DNA from: Chitinimonas sp. BJB300 | GTDB lineage: Bacteria > Pseudomonadota > Gammaproteobacteria > Burkholderiales > Chitinimonadaceae | Reading direction: 5' to 3' | DNA: 57,996 bases | Assembly (NCBI RefSeq): GCF_002735695.1 | Contig: NZ_PDZH01000009.1 | Coordinates: forward strand, 1 to 57,996 | In this document: in pieces, positions 28,722 through 37,868 of the stretch | How the letters are laid out: each line of letters starts with the position of its first letter | Numbering within the stretch: position 1 is the first letter of the stretch | The notes under the pieces: generated by a model | Seen by the model: only the letters and a program-made list of their open reading frames with translations | Told to the model about the DNA's origin: nothing | Databases searched by the model: none | Program-made: the position numbers and the translations under genes

Positions 28722-29540
28722 TTACGGGGCCGGTTTTGCCTGGACAGGTCCGTCCGGTATCGGCAAGGTTGCTACCTCATCTTTGCTATCGGCCAGGATT
28801 TGAATCGTGACGCGTCGATTACGTGCACGTCCTTCGGTCGTCTCATTGGGTTCAACCGAACGGTTTTCGCCATAGCCCAGCGCAACCAATCTCCGTGCCG
28901 CCACGCCATTGGCTTCAAACACCCGCACAACCGTGCCGGCACGCGCCGCCGACAGCTCCCAATTGGACGGAAACTGTGGGGAGCTGATAGGCACGTTATC
29001 GGTATAGCCCTCGATCTGGATCAGGTTTTCAGCACCCGACAATTTGCGGGCAATACCCGCCAGTGATTCTGCAGAACGGGTATCAAGCGTCGCCGACCCC
29101 ACAGGAAACAACAAACTGGCATTGACCTCAATGGCAATGCCCCGCTTGCTCTCGGTAACCCGAACTTGGCCGTTATCAATCAAATCAGCGAGTCCTTTTT
29201 TCAGATCAACCGCCATATCCTTCATGGCTTCGGTCTGCTTCGCACGCTCTTGCACCAGTTGCTGTACCTGCTGTGCTTCCCGGCGCTGGCGATAAGGCAA
29301 CTCAATCACCGATTGATTATTGCCATTGGGTTCAGATTTGATGACCGAATCGGAGGTGGAATCGGGCTTGCTGAAGGCAACGGTAAGCGAGCTGGACAAC
29401 ACCCGGTACTTACCTTCATTAATCTGGGAGATGGCGTACATGACCACAAAAAACGCAAACAACAGCGTAATGAAGTCAGCATAGGAAACCAGCCAACGTT
29501 CATGGTTTTCATGCTCTTCATGCATCTGCCTGCGCGCCAT
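28722..29540 (-). CDS. motD: MotB/MotD-type flagellar stator protein
   Basis: Inner-membrane stator subunit anchoring the motor to peptidoglycan. The 272-residue protein begins MARRQMHEEHENHERWLVSYADFITLLFAFFVVMYAIS; the membrane helix carries the proton-binding Asp at residue 22 (YADF). An OmpA-like peptidoglycan-binding domain follows (LLFPVGSATLDTRSAESLAGIA, IEGYTDNVPI, NWELSAARAGTVVRVF, GYGENRSVEPNETTEGRARNRRV). The opening 'EEHENHERWLVSYADF' is the MotD form rather than MotB. Its partner motC is not adjacent. A good ribosome-binding site (GGAGG) and a sigma-28-like promoter lie upstream. Confidence 0.9.
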   Translation of the reverse strand: MARRQMHEEHENHERWLVSYADFITLLFAFFVVMYAISQINEGKYRVLSSSLTVAFSKPDSTSDSVIKSEPNGNNQSVIELPYRQRREAQQVQQLVQERAKQTEAMKDMAVDLKKGLADLIDNGQVRVTESKRGIAIEVNASLLFPVGSATLDTRSAESLAGIARKLSGAENLIQIEGYTDNVPISSPQFPSNWELSAARAGTVVRVFEANGVAARRLVALGYGENRSVEPNETTEGRARNRRVTIQILADSKDEVATLPIPDGPVQAKPAP

Positions 29541-29575
29541 GCCGCCCTCCGTAAGAAGTGACCAGCCGACATGGT

Positions 29576-29603
29576 TTGTCGGCCAGCCATCCTGCTTACT
29601 TTA
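29576..29603 (-). promoter_or_regulatory. Sigma-28-like promoter of motD
   Basis: On the minus strand TAAA (29603-29600), a 16-bp spacer and GCCGACAA (29583-29576) closely match the sigma-28 consensus, with one extra spacer base and one mismatch. It overlaps the last codons of sppA and lies about 36 bp before the motD start. Confidence 0.6.
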
Positions 29604-30543
29604 GACGCAGATTGAAGCTACTGCCCAACTGGGCGCCTGCCGATGCGCCTAACGTACGGGCAAACCGCTGGGTCCAGTCGTCGCGTGGCGTAAAGTCAAC
29701 AATGTCTTCCGCCTTCACCACTTCACGTGCGACTTTGTCGGCATTTCCAAACCCGTCGGCAAGGCCAAGCTCTATGCTCTTCTCGCCGCTCCAGACCAAA
29801 CCCGAAAACATATCGGGCGTTTCCTTCAAGCGCTTGCCACGGCCATCGCGTACTACCTTGATGAATTGCTGATGCACTTCATCAAGCATCTTGTGCGCAT
29901 AATCAAGTTGTGTGGTGCTTTGTGGTGAAAACGGGTCCAGAAAGCCTTTATTTTCCCCTGCGGTGATCAAGCGGCGTTCCACCCCCAGCTTTTCCATGGT
30001 GCCGGTAAAGCCAAAGCCATCCATCAATACACCAATCGAGCCAACGAGGCTGGCTTTATCGACGTAGATTTTGTCCGCAGCAGCGGCGACGTAATAACCA
30101 CCCGATGCACAGATATCATCAACCACGACATACAAGGGTATCGTCGGGTTGAGCTTACGCAAACGACGGATTTCATCAGCAATCTGGCCAGCCTGCACAG
30201 GACTACCGCCCGGGCTGTTGATACGTAGAACAACCCCCTTGGTATTTCGGTCCTTGAAGGCATTGCGCAGTCCTTCCATCACTGAATCCGCGTCGACCTC
30301 CCCCCCAGCCGCAATGACACCTTTCACATCAATCAAGGCTGTATGCGGCCCTGTACTTTTGGCTTCCGTTGCCTTGGCGTTGTGCCAAGTCACTATCATG
30401 GCCAACAATAGGAAAAGCCAAGTGAAGCCAACAAAGCGGAAGAAAATCCGCCAATTTCTACTTTTTCTTTGTTCTTTGAGGGTTGCCAACACCAGGTTTT
30501 CCAGCACCTGACGCTCCCAATTCGGGTTTTGCTGCTCGCTCAT
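29596..30543 (-). CDS. sppA: S49-family signal peptide peptidase, SppA type
   Basis: A 315-residue membrane-anchored serine protease of the short SppA type. One transmembrane segment lies at about 33-50 (FFRFVGFTWLFLLLAMIVTW). Catalytic features are VLRINSPGGSPVQAGQIADEI, DDICASGGYYVAAAADKIY with the nucleophile Ser, and SLVGSIGVLMDGFGF with the downstream Lys region expected. It degrades residual signal peptides. The Rieske gene and HAD gene are encoded just upstream in the same direction, a cluster order seen in betaproteobacteria. Confidence 0.93.
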   Translation of the reverse strand: MSEQQNPNWERQVLENLVLATLKEQRKSRNWRIFFRFVGFTWLFLLLAMIVTWHNAKATEAKSTGPHTALIDVKGVIAAGGEVDADSVMEGLRNAFKDRNTKGVVLRINSPGGSPVQAGQIADEIRRLRKLNPTIPLYVVVDDICASGGYYVAAAADKIYVDKASLVGSIGVLMDGFGFTGTMEKLGVERRLITAGENKGFLDPFSPQSTTQLDYAHKMLDEVHQQFIKVVRDGRGKRLKETPDMFSGLVWSGEKSIELGLADGFGNADKVAREVVKAEDIVDFTPRDDWTQRFARTLGASAGAQLGSSFNLRLK

Positions 30544-30579
30544 AAAAAGGGGTATCCAATCTACATAAAAAAATAAAAG

Positions 30580-30954
30580 TTATGGCCGGACGTCGGGCAA
30601 GAAAAACACTTCTCCACCCTCCTCCACGACCTTCAATTTTGTTAGCCGCTTACCTTTGCATGGCCCGCCGAGGCAAAACCCCGTATCAGGCTTATAGTAA
30701 GCGCCGTGAGTCGAACAGATCAAATAGCTACGACTAAGGTCAAAGAAATCACCCTCGTTGCAATCAAGCTCAATCGGAATGTGGGCACATTCATTCAAGT
30801 AGCCATGCACTGTCCCCGCCCATCGCACCACAAAAGCAGGCGCGGGTATGCCTTGCCATTCCGCCTGAAAACGCTTTCCTAAACCCGCATCGGGCAGCTC
30901 ATCGCTTGCACAGATGCGCCAACGTCGCTCAAGCATGCTGGTGTAGCCAGGCAT
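30580..30954 (-). CDS. Rieske [2Fe-2S] protein
   Basis: A 124-residue soluble ferredoxin-like protein. The two cluster boxes are NECAHIPIELD (Cys-x-His) and ICSTHGAYYKPDTGFCLGGPCKGKRL (Cys-x2-His), the standard Rieske pair. There is no signal peptide or membrane anchor, so it is a cytoplasmic electron carrier or a subunit of an unidentified oxygenase rather than a bc1 subunit. Its start overlaps the HAD phosphatase gene by 26 bases (8 if the ATG at 30936 is used), pointing to coupled translation. Confidence 0.9.
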   Translation of the reverse strand: MPGYTSMLERRWRICASDELPDAGLGKRFQAEWQGIPAPAFVVRWAGTVHGYLNECAHIPIELDCNEGDFFDLSRSYLICSTHGAYYKPDTGFCLGGPCKGKRLTKLKVVEEGGEVFFLPDVRP

Positions 30955-31585
30955 CCAGCTCGTGAAAGCTGTCGAACAAACCCAGTGGCGTCAACTCAGC
31001 CAAGTTTTCTTTGGGATGCGCACCATAACTGACACCCAGGCCCGCTACGCCCGCATTGATCGCCATCTGCAGATCATGCGTGGTGTCACCTATCATCACA
31101 GTACGCCCAGCCGGCACCATGAGCGAACTGCCGATCTCCTCCAACATCTGCGGATGCGGCTTGGAATGGCACTCATCAGCACAGCGAGTCATGTCGAAAT
31201 AGACACCCAGGCCGGTTTGTTCGAGTACCCGGTCCAACCCACGACGCGACTTACCCGTCGCCACCGCTAACACATGGCCCGCGGCCTTGTAGCGCGCCAA
31301 TGCGTCTGCGACACCATCGAACAATAAAATGGCGCCGTCACGTGACAGATAGTGGGCTTTGTACGCCTCAACCACAGCCACCACCTCGCTGGCGCTGGCC
31401 TGCGGTGCTAAGTACTGCATGGCTTCATGCAAGCCATAACCGATCACATAGTTTGCCGCCTCCCTGTTCGGAACCGACAGGCCCGCTTCGGCAAACGCCA
31501 CCTGAATCGATTGGGCGATCAGGCCGGTCGAATCAGCAAGTGTGCCATCCCAATCAAAAACCAGCAGATCAAAACGTTCAGCCAT
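30929..31585 (-). CDS. HAD-family phosphatase, phosphoglycolate-phosphatase type
   Basis: A 218-residue HAD hydrolase. Motif I is LLVFDWDGTLADSTG with the nucleophile Asp, motif II the threonine in AVATGKSRRG, motif III lysine in ECHSKPHPQML, and motif IV VMIGDTTHDLQMA. The helical cap between motifs I and II places it with the Gph group. It lies between rluC (8-base overlap) and the Rieske gene. The exact substrate cannot be told from sequence. Confidence 0.92.
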   Translation of the reverse strand: MAERFDLLVFDWDGTLADSTGLIAQSIQVAFAEAGLSVPNREAANYVIGYGLHEAMQYLAPQASASEVVAVVEAYKAHYLSRDGAILLFDGVADALARYKAAGHVLAVATGKSRRGLDRVLEQTGLGVYFDMTRCADECHSKPHPQMLEEIGSSLMVPAGRTVMIGDTTHDLQMAINAGVAGLGVSYGAHPKENLAELTPLGLFDSFHELDAWLHQHA

Positions 31586-32528
31586 TTAATGCATCCAGAC
31601 TGTTTAAATAAGTTTGCAACTCAACGGGCAACGGCGCTTCAAGCTTCAAAGGCACCCCAGTAAGCGGATGATTCAAACTTAATCGCCATGCATGCAGAAA
31701 CATGCGCTTGAGGCCTTCCTTTGGCAATCGCTTGTTCAAGGCGAAGTCCCCATACTTGTCATCCCCAAGAATCGGGAAACCCGATTGCGCGCAATGGACA
31801 CGTATTTGATGGGTACGCCCTGTTTTCAGTTCACACTCCAGCAACGTCGACAATGCATAACGTTCCTTGCGGTTGAATACCGTATGCGACTCCTGGCCGT
31901 CTGGCGTTACGGCAACCCGACGCTCTCCCTCGGCCGTCACGTATTTCTGCAGCTTGAACCGTACATGCCGGCGCGCATCGGGAAATTGCCCCTGCACCAG
32001 CGCTAGGTAGCGTTTATCCATGCCTCGGTCGGTACGCAGCATTTCATGCAACGCCACCAACGCGCTGCGCTTTTTTGCGATCAGCAACAGGCCGGAGGTC
32101 TCTCTATCAAGCCGATGGACCAACTCAAGAAATTTGGCTTGCGGGCGTTGGGCACGCAGCTGCTCAATCACCCCAAAGCTGACACCACTGCCACCATGCA
32201 CCGCTAAACCCGCCGGTTTATCAATCACCAACAAAGCCTCATCCTCAAACAGAATAGGCAGTTCCGGCCCACGCGCCATGCTTGCCTGGCTGGGCTTGGC
32301 ACCAGGTTCCGGCAGTCTCAAGGGCGGAATTCGTATTTGGTCACCCACCACTACGCGATAGGTGACATCAGCCCGTCCCTTGTTCACCCTGACCTCACCC
32401 GATCTAACAATCCGGTAGACCAGCGACTTGGGCACCCCCTTAAGGTGTTTCAGTAGAAAATTGTCCAGACGTTGGCCCGCTTCTTCTTCACCAACAGTTA
32501 GGTAGGAAACTTTGCTCGTATTATCCAT
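31578..32528 (-). CDS. rluC: 23S rRNA pseudouridine synthase RluC
   Basis: Isomerises three uridines in 23S rRNA (955, 2504, 2580 in E. coli numbering). I chose the ATG at 32528 (316 residues, MDNTSKVSYLTVGEEEAGQRLDNFL); the open frame extends 87 codons further but with arginine-rich non-coding character. An S4 domain (LKGVPKSLVYRIVRSGEVRVNKGRA) is followed by the catalytic motif VHRLDRETSGLLLIAKK, and ELKTGRTHQIRVHCAQSGFPILGDDKYG near the end. It is divergent from rne, the same arrangement as in E. coli. Confidence 0.96.
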   Translation of the reverse strand: MDNTSKVSYLTVGEEEAGQRLDNFLLKHLKGVPKSLVYRIVRSGEVRVNKGRADVTYRVVVGDQIRIPPLRLPEPGAKPSQASMARGPELPILFEDEALLVIDKPAGLAVHGGSGVSFGVIEQLRAQRPQAKFLELVHRLDRETSGLLLIAKKRSALVALHEMLRTDRGMDKRYLALVQGQFPDARRHVRFKLQKYVTAEGERRVAVTPDGQESHTVFNRKERYALSTLLECELKTGRTHQIRVHCAQSGFPILGDDKYGDFALNKRLPKEGLKRMFLHAWRLSLNHPLTGVPLKLEAPLPVELQTYLNSLDALNG

Positions 32529-33108
32529 CTTGTCATATACTCTGGCGGTCTTGCGCAATGCATGCGGCCACGCCCAGAGGGCGATGCCGAAATGAGAAAA
32601 CAAGACCAGCCGCCGCCCTGTTTTCCGGCCGCTTGCCAACCCGGCAACGGCCTCAAAAAAGCGGATTATCTCATGCGCGACCGGCTCGCGCGGTCTTTCC
32701 CGCTCTTTTCCCCGCGTCTTCATCTCTCTTGCCGTGCTACCCGAACTCCGGTCGCACCTGGTGCGCAAGACGGACGCTAGTGCCTTCACTGCACGGGATA
32801 AGCACAGGAAAGACCATCAAGCCGGTGCGGTTAACGTCGTTCACCGCCAAGCAACGACGACACAAAGTGACAAATACGCTTCACCGGACACCCGCTGGCA
32901 AGCCCATACAAGTTAAAGAGGCCTGCCCGTAATCGTTAGAACACACCCGCGCGCGGCAACGACATCTCGGCCACGACGAAAGCACGGAACCACAGGACTT
33001 TTTGCCTTGCACAAGAAAACGCAACGCCCCAACGTCTGAATTGTTCCCTCGACGGTCAATCCCGTCGGTGTGTTCGCCCCTGTCTGTCCGGCGGCGGGAG
33101 AACAAAAC
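32529..33108 (+). promoter_or_regulatory. Intergenic rne leader region
   Basis: The 580 bp between rluC and rne contain no convincing gene. TTGCTC at 32512-32517 and TATACT at 32536-32541 (18-bp spacer) are a plausible plus-strand promoter, which would give rne a 5' leader of about 560 bases. Long rne leaders mediate RNase E autoregulation in enterobacteria; the sequence here shows no recognisable copy of that element, so the role is inferred from position. A GGGAG ribosome-binding site lies before the start. Confidence 0.5.
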
Positions 33109-36078
33109 ATGAAACGCATGCTGTTCAATGCGACACAGGCTGAAGAGCTACGTGTCGCGATCGTCGACGGCCAAAAGCTCATCGATCTCGATATCGAGAC
33201 TGTTGGCAAAGAACAACGTAAAAGCAACATCTACAAAGCCATCATTACCCGCATCGAACCTTCTCTCGAAGCGTGCTTTGTGGATTACGGCACTGATCGC
33301 CACGGTTTTCTCCCCTTCAAAGAAGTTGCCCGCGCCTATTTCAAGGAAGGCGCCGATAGTCGTTCGCGCATCCAGGACGCGCTAAAAGAAGGCATGGAGC
33401 TGATCGTCCAGGTTGAAAAGGATGAACGTGGCAATAAGGGCGCAGCCCTGACCACCTTTATCTCGTTGGCCGGCCGATATCTGGTATTGATGCCGAATAA
33501 CCCACGAGGCGGTGGCGTTTCGCGCCGCATTGAAGGCGAAGAACGCCAGGAATTGCGCGCCACGATGGACCAGCTCGATGTGCCAAGCGGCATGTCCATC
33601 ATCGCCCGCACTGCCGGCATCGGCCGCAGCGCCGAAGAGTTGCAGTGGGACTTGAACTACCTGCTGCAGCTATGGCGCGCCATCGAAAATGCCGGCAACG
33701 CCCAAAAGGGCCCATTCCTGATCTATCAGGAAGGCAGCTTGGTCATCCGCGCCATTCGCGACTACTACCAGCCCGATATCGGTGAAATTCTGATCGATAC
33801 CGAATTCGTCTACGAGCAAGCCCAGCAGTTCATGAGCCATGTGATGCCCGGCTTTGTGAATCGGGTAAAGCTCTACAAAGACGATGTCCCGTTATTCTCG
33901 CGCTTTCAGATCGAACACCAGATCGAGACCGCTTTCTCGCGCGAAGTTGGTCTGCCGTCAGGCGGCGCGATTGTCATCGACCATACCGAAGCCCTGGTTT
34001 CGGTAGATGTGAACTCTGCCCGCGCCACCAAGGGCGGTGATATCGAAGAAACCGCGACCCGCACCAATCTGGAAGCCGCCGACGAAATCGCCCGCCAGCT
34101 ACGCCTGCGCGACCTGGGTGGTTTGATCGTGGTCGACTTTATCGATATGGAAAAAGCCGGCAACCAGCGCGAAGTGGAAAACCGCTTGCGCGATGCCCTG
34201 CGCCACGACCGCGCCCGCGTTCAAACCGGCAAGATTTCACGCTTTGGCCTGATGGAACTATCGCGCCAACGCCTGCAGCCATCACTGGGCGAAACCGCCC
34301 ATCAACCTTGTCCACGCTGCCATGGCACCGGCTTTATCCGTGGCACCGAATCTTCCGCTTTGCATATCCTGCGCATCATCCAGGAAGAGGCGATGAAGGA
34401 AAACACGGGCGCTATCCATGTTCAGGTGCCAGTCGATGTCGCTACCTTCCTGCTTAATGAAAAACGCGCCGAGATTTTCTCGGTGGAGTCACGCCTGAAG
34501 GTCAGTGTGGTGTTGATCCCCAACATCCATCTGGAAACACCGAACTACCAATTGGCTCGCCTGCGCCATGACGACCTGAACCATATCGAGGAAGTACTGC
34601 CTTCCTACAAAATGATGGAGGCGCCGGTAGAGGAAGCACACAACCACGGCAAGGATGTGGAGCCAGCCAAGCCGCGGCAGGAAGCCGCCGTCAAGGGCAT
34701 TACACCTACGCAACCCGCTCCAGTTGCTGTCGAAAAGACAATCGCAGAACCGGCCCAGCCATCGCTGTTCGACCGTATTGTGCGTTTCTTTACGGGCGAC
34801 AAGGTCGAAGAAGTGAAGCAGCCTACCCCTGCCAACAAGACTGGCGGGCGCGAACGCAACAACAGTCGCCGCAATGAAGGCCGTCGTGAGCGTAACAACA
34901 GCGAACGCAATGCCGAGACGCGTAACGAGCCACGCCGCAATGAAGAGCGTCGTCCCGGTGGCAAGCCACGTATTGAGGAAGACGAACAGCCACGCCCATC
35001 ACGCGAGTCACGTCCACGCGGTGAGCCCAAGTCAGACCGCCAGGATAACCGTAACGAGCGTCCACAGAACGAAGCGCGTGAGCCACGCCCCCCGCGCGAG
35101 AACCAGGAAGCCAAGCCGGAACGCGAACCACGTCAACCTCGCGAACAGCGTGAGCCACGCAATGAACGCGAACCGCGGCCAGAACGTGAACCGCGGGAAC
35201 CGAAGGCTGAGCGCGAACCGCGTCCGGAACGTGAGCCACGTACGGAGCGCGAACCACGCCAAGAGCGTCAGCCACGTCCGGTAGCGGAGGCCAAATTCGA
35301 AACTAAGGCCGATGCCAACTTCGTCAACGCTACCGAGCCAAGTCAGCAGGAACTACTGCCGACCGATAGCAATAATGCCGAAGCCATGGATGGCAGTGAG
35401 GGCCGAGGTCGTCGCCGTCGTGGCCGTCGTGGTGGCCGTAGCGATCGCAATGATAGCCAACCGTCTTTAGGTGAAAATGCAGAGGCCGGAGAGAACGCGC
35501 CCGCTGAGTCGACCGTCGCAAACACGATCGAAACACCAGCCCTTGTGACACCCTCCCCTGTAGTGGAAGCCGCTACCGTCCCCAGGTCTTCGCCTGTGGA
35601 AATGACTGCCGCCCCGGTAGCAGAGGAAGCCAAGCCGGCTCTAAAACCAGTTGAGGCTACACCCATGGTGGAGGTGGTACCCATGGCAACGGAGGCGATT
35701 GCCCAGGTAGCCCCCCCCACTGTAATAGCGGAAGCGCCAGCCAAAGTGGAAGCTGTTACACCCCCCGCTTTGCATGAAGTACCCGTACCTGTGGCAACCA
35801 TTGCGCCGTTGTTGCCTGCAGTAAAAGCACCGGTAGTGGAAGTCAGCCCAGCTCCTATTGTCCAACCTCGTCCAGGACAGGCCCCGTTGGAAATCGGCCG
35901 GCCTGAAGATACGGGCATGGTGCAGGTCAACACGCAGCTGAAGTCTTTCGAGCCCGTGGAGATCAAAGTGGAAGCTGCCACACGCCGCCGCCGTAGCGAT
36001 GTGAAGCCGCTCGACACTTCTGCACCTGCGCGTGTGGAGCTGGTCATGGTGGAGACCAGTCACGGGGATAAAGCCTGA
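33109..36078 (+). CDS. rne: Ribonuclease E
   Basis: Essential endoribonuclease and degradosome scaffold. The ATG at 33109, preceded by GGGAG, gives 989 residues starting MKRMLFNATQAEELRVAIVDG. The catalytic half holds the S1 domain (KSNIYKAIITRIEPSLEACFVDYG), the 5'-sensor/RNase H-like region, the metal-binding aspartates (VIDHTEALVSVDVNSARATKGG and LGGLIVVDFIDM) and the zinc link CPRCHGTG. The C-terminal half is disordered: an arginine-rich RNA-binding tract with many 'REPRxER' repeats (about 590-735), a GRGRRRRGRRGGRS box, then a Pro/Val/Ala-rich stretch and a basic conserved end (RRRRSDVKPLDTSAPARVELVMVET). Confidence 0.97.
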   Translation: MKRMLFNATQAEELRVAIVDGQKLIDLDIETVGKEQRKSNIYKAIITRIEPSLEACFVDYGTDRHGFLPFKEVARAYFKEGADSRSRIQDALKEGMELIVQVEKDERGNKGAALTTFISLAGRYLVLMPNNPRGGGVSRRIEGEERQELRATMDQLDVPSGMSIIARTAGIGRSAEELQWDLNYLLQLWRAIENAGNAQKGPFLIYQEGSLVIRAIRDYYQPDIGEILIDTEFVYEQAQQFMSHVMPGFVNRVKLYKDDVPLFSRFQIEHQIETAFSREVGLPSGGAIVIDHTEALVSVDVNSARATKGGDIEETATRTNLEAADEIARQLRLRDLGGLIVVDFIDMEKAGNQREVENRLRDALRHDRARVQTGKISRFGLMELSRQRLQPSLGETAHQPCPRCHGTGFIRGTESSALHILRIIQEEAMKENTGAIHVQVPVDVATFLLNEKRAEIFSVESRLKVSVVLIPNIHLETPNYQLARLRHDDLNHIEEVLPSYKMMEAPVEEAHNHGKDVEPAKPRQEAAVKGITPTQPAPVAVEKTIAEPAQPSLFDRIVRFFTGDKVEEVKQPTPANKTGGRERNNSRRNEGRRERNNSERNAETRNEPRRNEERRPGGKPRIEEDEQPRPSRESRPRGEPKSDRQDNRNERPQNEAREPRPPRENQEAKPEREPRQPREQREPRNEREPRPEREPREPKAEREPRPEREPRTEREPRQERQPRPVAEAKFETKADANFVNATEPSQQELLPTDSNNAEAMDGSEGRGRRRRGRRGGRSDRNDSQPSLGENAEAGENAPAESTVANTIETPALVTPSPVVEAATVPRSSPVEMTAAPVAEEAKPALKPVEATPMVEVVPMATEAIAQVAPPTVIAEAPAKVEAVTPPALHEVPVPVATIAPLLPAVKAPVVEVSPAPIVQPRPGQAPLEIGRPEDTGMVQVNTQLKSFEPVEIKVEAATRRRRSDVKPLDTSAPARVELVMVETSHGDKA

Positions 36079-36105
36079 CTCTACTTGCTACGTATAGTTG
36101 GTAAA

Positions 36106-36135
36106 CAAAACAGGGAGCGAATGCTCCCTGTTTTG
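36106..36135. terminator. Terminator between rne and the NlpC/P60 gene
   Basis: CAAAACAGGGAGC and GCTCCCTGTTTTG are perfect inverted repeats around GAAT, with T-rich or A-rich flanks on both sides, so it can serve both convergent genes. Confidence 0.85.
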
Positions 36136-36147
36136 CATTGAGAAATA

Positions 36148-36756
36148 TCAACCAGCGAAATAGCTTCTACCCGCTTCATAACGCGTGGCAAAGTACTTGG
36201 TCTTAATGCTTTCGATACGGATTTTGCCTTTGCTGCTCGGCGCATGAATAAATTTGTCATCACCGATATAAATACCCACGTGCGAAAAGGATTTGTTCAT
36301 GGTGTTGAAGAACACCAAGTCCCCAGCCTGTAATGCATCCCGCGCCACCGGGCGGCCCTTACGAGCCATGTCCGCGGCGCTGCCGGCAAGCTTGAGGCCA
36401 ATCGCATTGTGATAGATGAAACTCACCATACCGCTGCAGTCGAGGCCCGCTTCAGGGTTCTTACCACCAAACACATAACCGACATCAAGCAAACCCAGTG
36501 CGTACATCACAATCTCTCGGCCCGCATCATTGACTTCAATACGTGCCAGTGAAGTATCGGGTGGCTTGGGACGTACACTTGTTTTGACGGGATTGCTGCC
36601 GCAGCCAGATAAGAACAATGCAATCAATGCACATAGCAAGGGAGTGCGAATCCGCCGGAATAACGGTTTACGAAGTAACGGCCTTTGTGGCGGACCCGCA
36701 GGCAGATTGGGGTCCAACAATACTGAAGGCATGCCCTCCAAATTAAGCGGATTCAT
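36148..36756 (-). CDS. NlpC/P60-family lipoprotein peptidase
   Basis: A 202-residue cell-wall endopeptidase. A signal region with lipobox (LLCALIALFLSGCGSN) indicates lipid anchoring at about Cys 52; the long N-terminal part before it suggests that the true start could be a later codon, but no in-frame alternative stands out. The catalytic triad of the C40 family is visible: Cys in GLDCSGMVSFIYHNA, His in FSHVGIYIGDDKFIHAP. It probably cleaves peptidoglycan stem peptides. Confidence 0.9.
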   Translation of the reverse strand: MNPLNLEGMPSVLLDPNLPAGPPQRPLLRKPLFRRIRTPLLCALIALFLSGCGSNPVKTSVRPKPPDTSLARIEVNDAGREIVMYALGLLDVGYVFGGKNPEAGLDCSGMVSFIYHNAIGLKLAGSAADMARKGRPVARDALQAGDLVFFNTMNKSFSHVGIYIGDDKFIHAPSSKGKIRIESIKTKYFATRYEAGRSYFAG

Positions 36757-36928
36757 GGCACGCCCTCTGTGACCATCCCCGCATCGCGCGGCTCATGAGG
36801 TGCGCATACAAGGCCTGGGCAACACGCCACACACGATGAATCAGCTTTGGCACATCCCGCTCGTTTCCCAGCACCAACAGGGTGGGTGACCCAAACAGAG
36901 GTCTTTGGTCGATCTGGAACATATTCAT
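36743..36928 (-). CDS. Possible small protein upstream of the NlpC/P60 gene
   Basis: A 61-residue frame (start MNMFQIDQRPLFGSPTLLVLGNE) overlapping the NlpC/P60 start by 14 bases. It looks protein-like, with a central helix IHRVWRVAQALYAHLMSRAMRG, but lacks a good ribosome-binding site and I recognise no family. It may be an upstream coupled gene or chance. Confidence 0.3.
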   Translation of the reverse strand: MNMFQIDQRPLFGSPTLLVLGNERDVPKLIHRVWRVAQALYAHLMSRAMRGWSQRACHESA

Positions 36929-36937
36929 ATCAATCAA

Positions 36938-37868
36938 GGCACGATCAGACTCTCATTGAAACGGGCTTCCACAACATTGCGGTTCAGTCTCGGGTAATTC
37001 GGTGGAAAACAACAACGCGCGTAATTTATCCAAATATGACGACAAGCTCAGGTTTTATAGGGTGTTCAAAGCGCAGAATAGTTGCAGATACAGCCAAAGT
37101 AGCGACCTAACTAAACTTAGGAAACTCACCGGGGGCACCGTAACCAACAACGCTGAATCCAGCAAGGCATGGTTTCGAGCATAAGTCACTCTCTATATCC
37201 TCCCGTTCCATATCCAATCCGCAGCCGCTTACGCGCAATCTGTACTTCGACACCCCTGATTAAATACATACCCACATCATAGAGATAGCCGTCGATGTGA
37301 TGGCTCGCCAGCGGCATGCTTATGCAAACCCAATACCAAGCTGCGATAACCCTGACCGGCGATTTACGACAGCAAATGTAACCCCAGTACCCGCTTGCAT
37401 ATGAACGGATGAGGTGGACGTTCTATTGCCCTTAGCCTCATCAATAGGACTTCCTGATTTAGTCCAAGCGCCAATACCTGCTCACAACGGAAGCCGAGTC
37501 ACCCAGAATTTACCCAATTGAGATCCTGGCGCAAAACGCGATTACGCCAGCCTTTCATGTACAAGACGAGAAACACTGGGCGTGGCTGCACCATAGAATT
37601 GGCGCAAATCATGCCACCATCGCGCCCTCTTCCTAGCCCCTTCTGCTTTCGTCAACCATCCAAGTCATTTTTTTAATCAACATCTTACGGTGCGCTTACC
37701 CATCATTTTGCCAGTTAATGACGTGACTAGTGACGCATAATTAGTAAAAATTGATACTAGGCACCGATTGAACAGATGGTGGCAAAACCAACAGCTGCCG
37801 GCTGCATTTTGTTGACCTTCTGTTCATTAAGTAATAAATTACCAAAGAGTCATTAGCAGGGAGTAATC
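36938..37868. other. Gene-poor intergenic region
   Basis: About 930 bp with no gene I can support. The only suggestive frame is on the minus strand at 37186-37317 (43 residues, hydrophobic then basic: GYLYDVGMYLIRGVEV, QIARKRLRIGYG); it stays open without a start for 35 codons upstream, so it may be the remnant of a longer membrane-protein gene. The last 130 bp should hold the promoter and operator of the TetR-family gene; ATTAGTAAAAATTGATACTAGGC near 37740 is AT-rich but no clear palindrome is visible. Confidence 0.5.

Noticed and set aside
32558-32932. An open frame in the rne leader
   Set aside because: Composition is arginine/proline-rich without a ribosome-binding site; the region is more likely untranslated leader.
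34605-36047. Several minus-strand Arg/Ser/Ala-rich frames opposite the rne tail
   Set aside because: They mirror the low-complexity arginine-rich coding region of RNase E.
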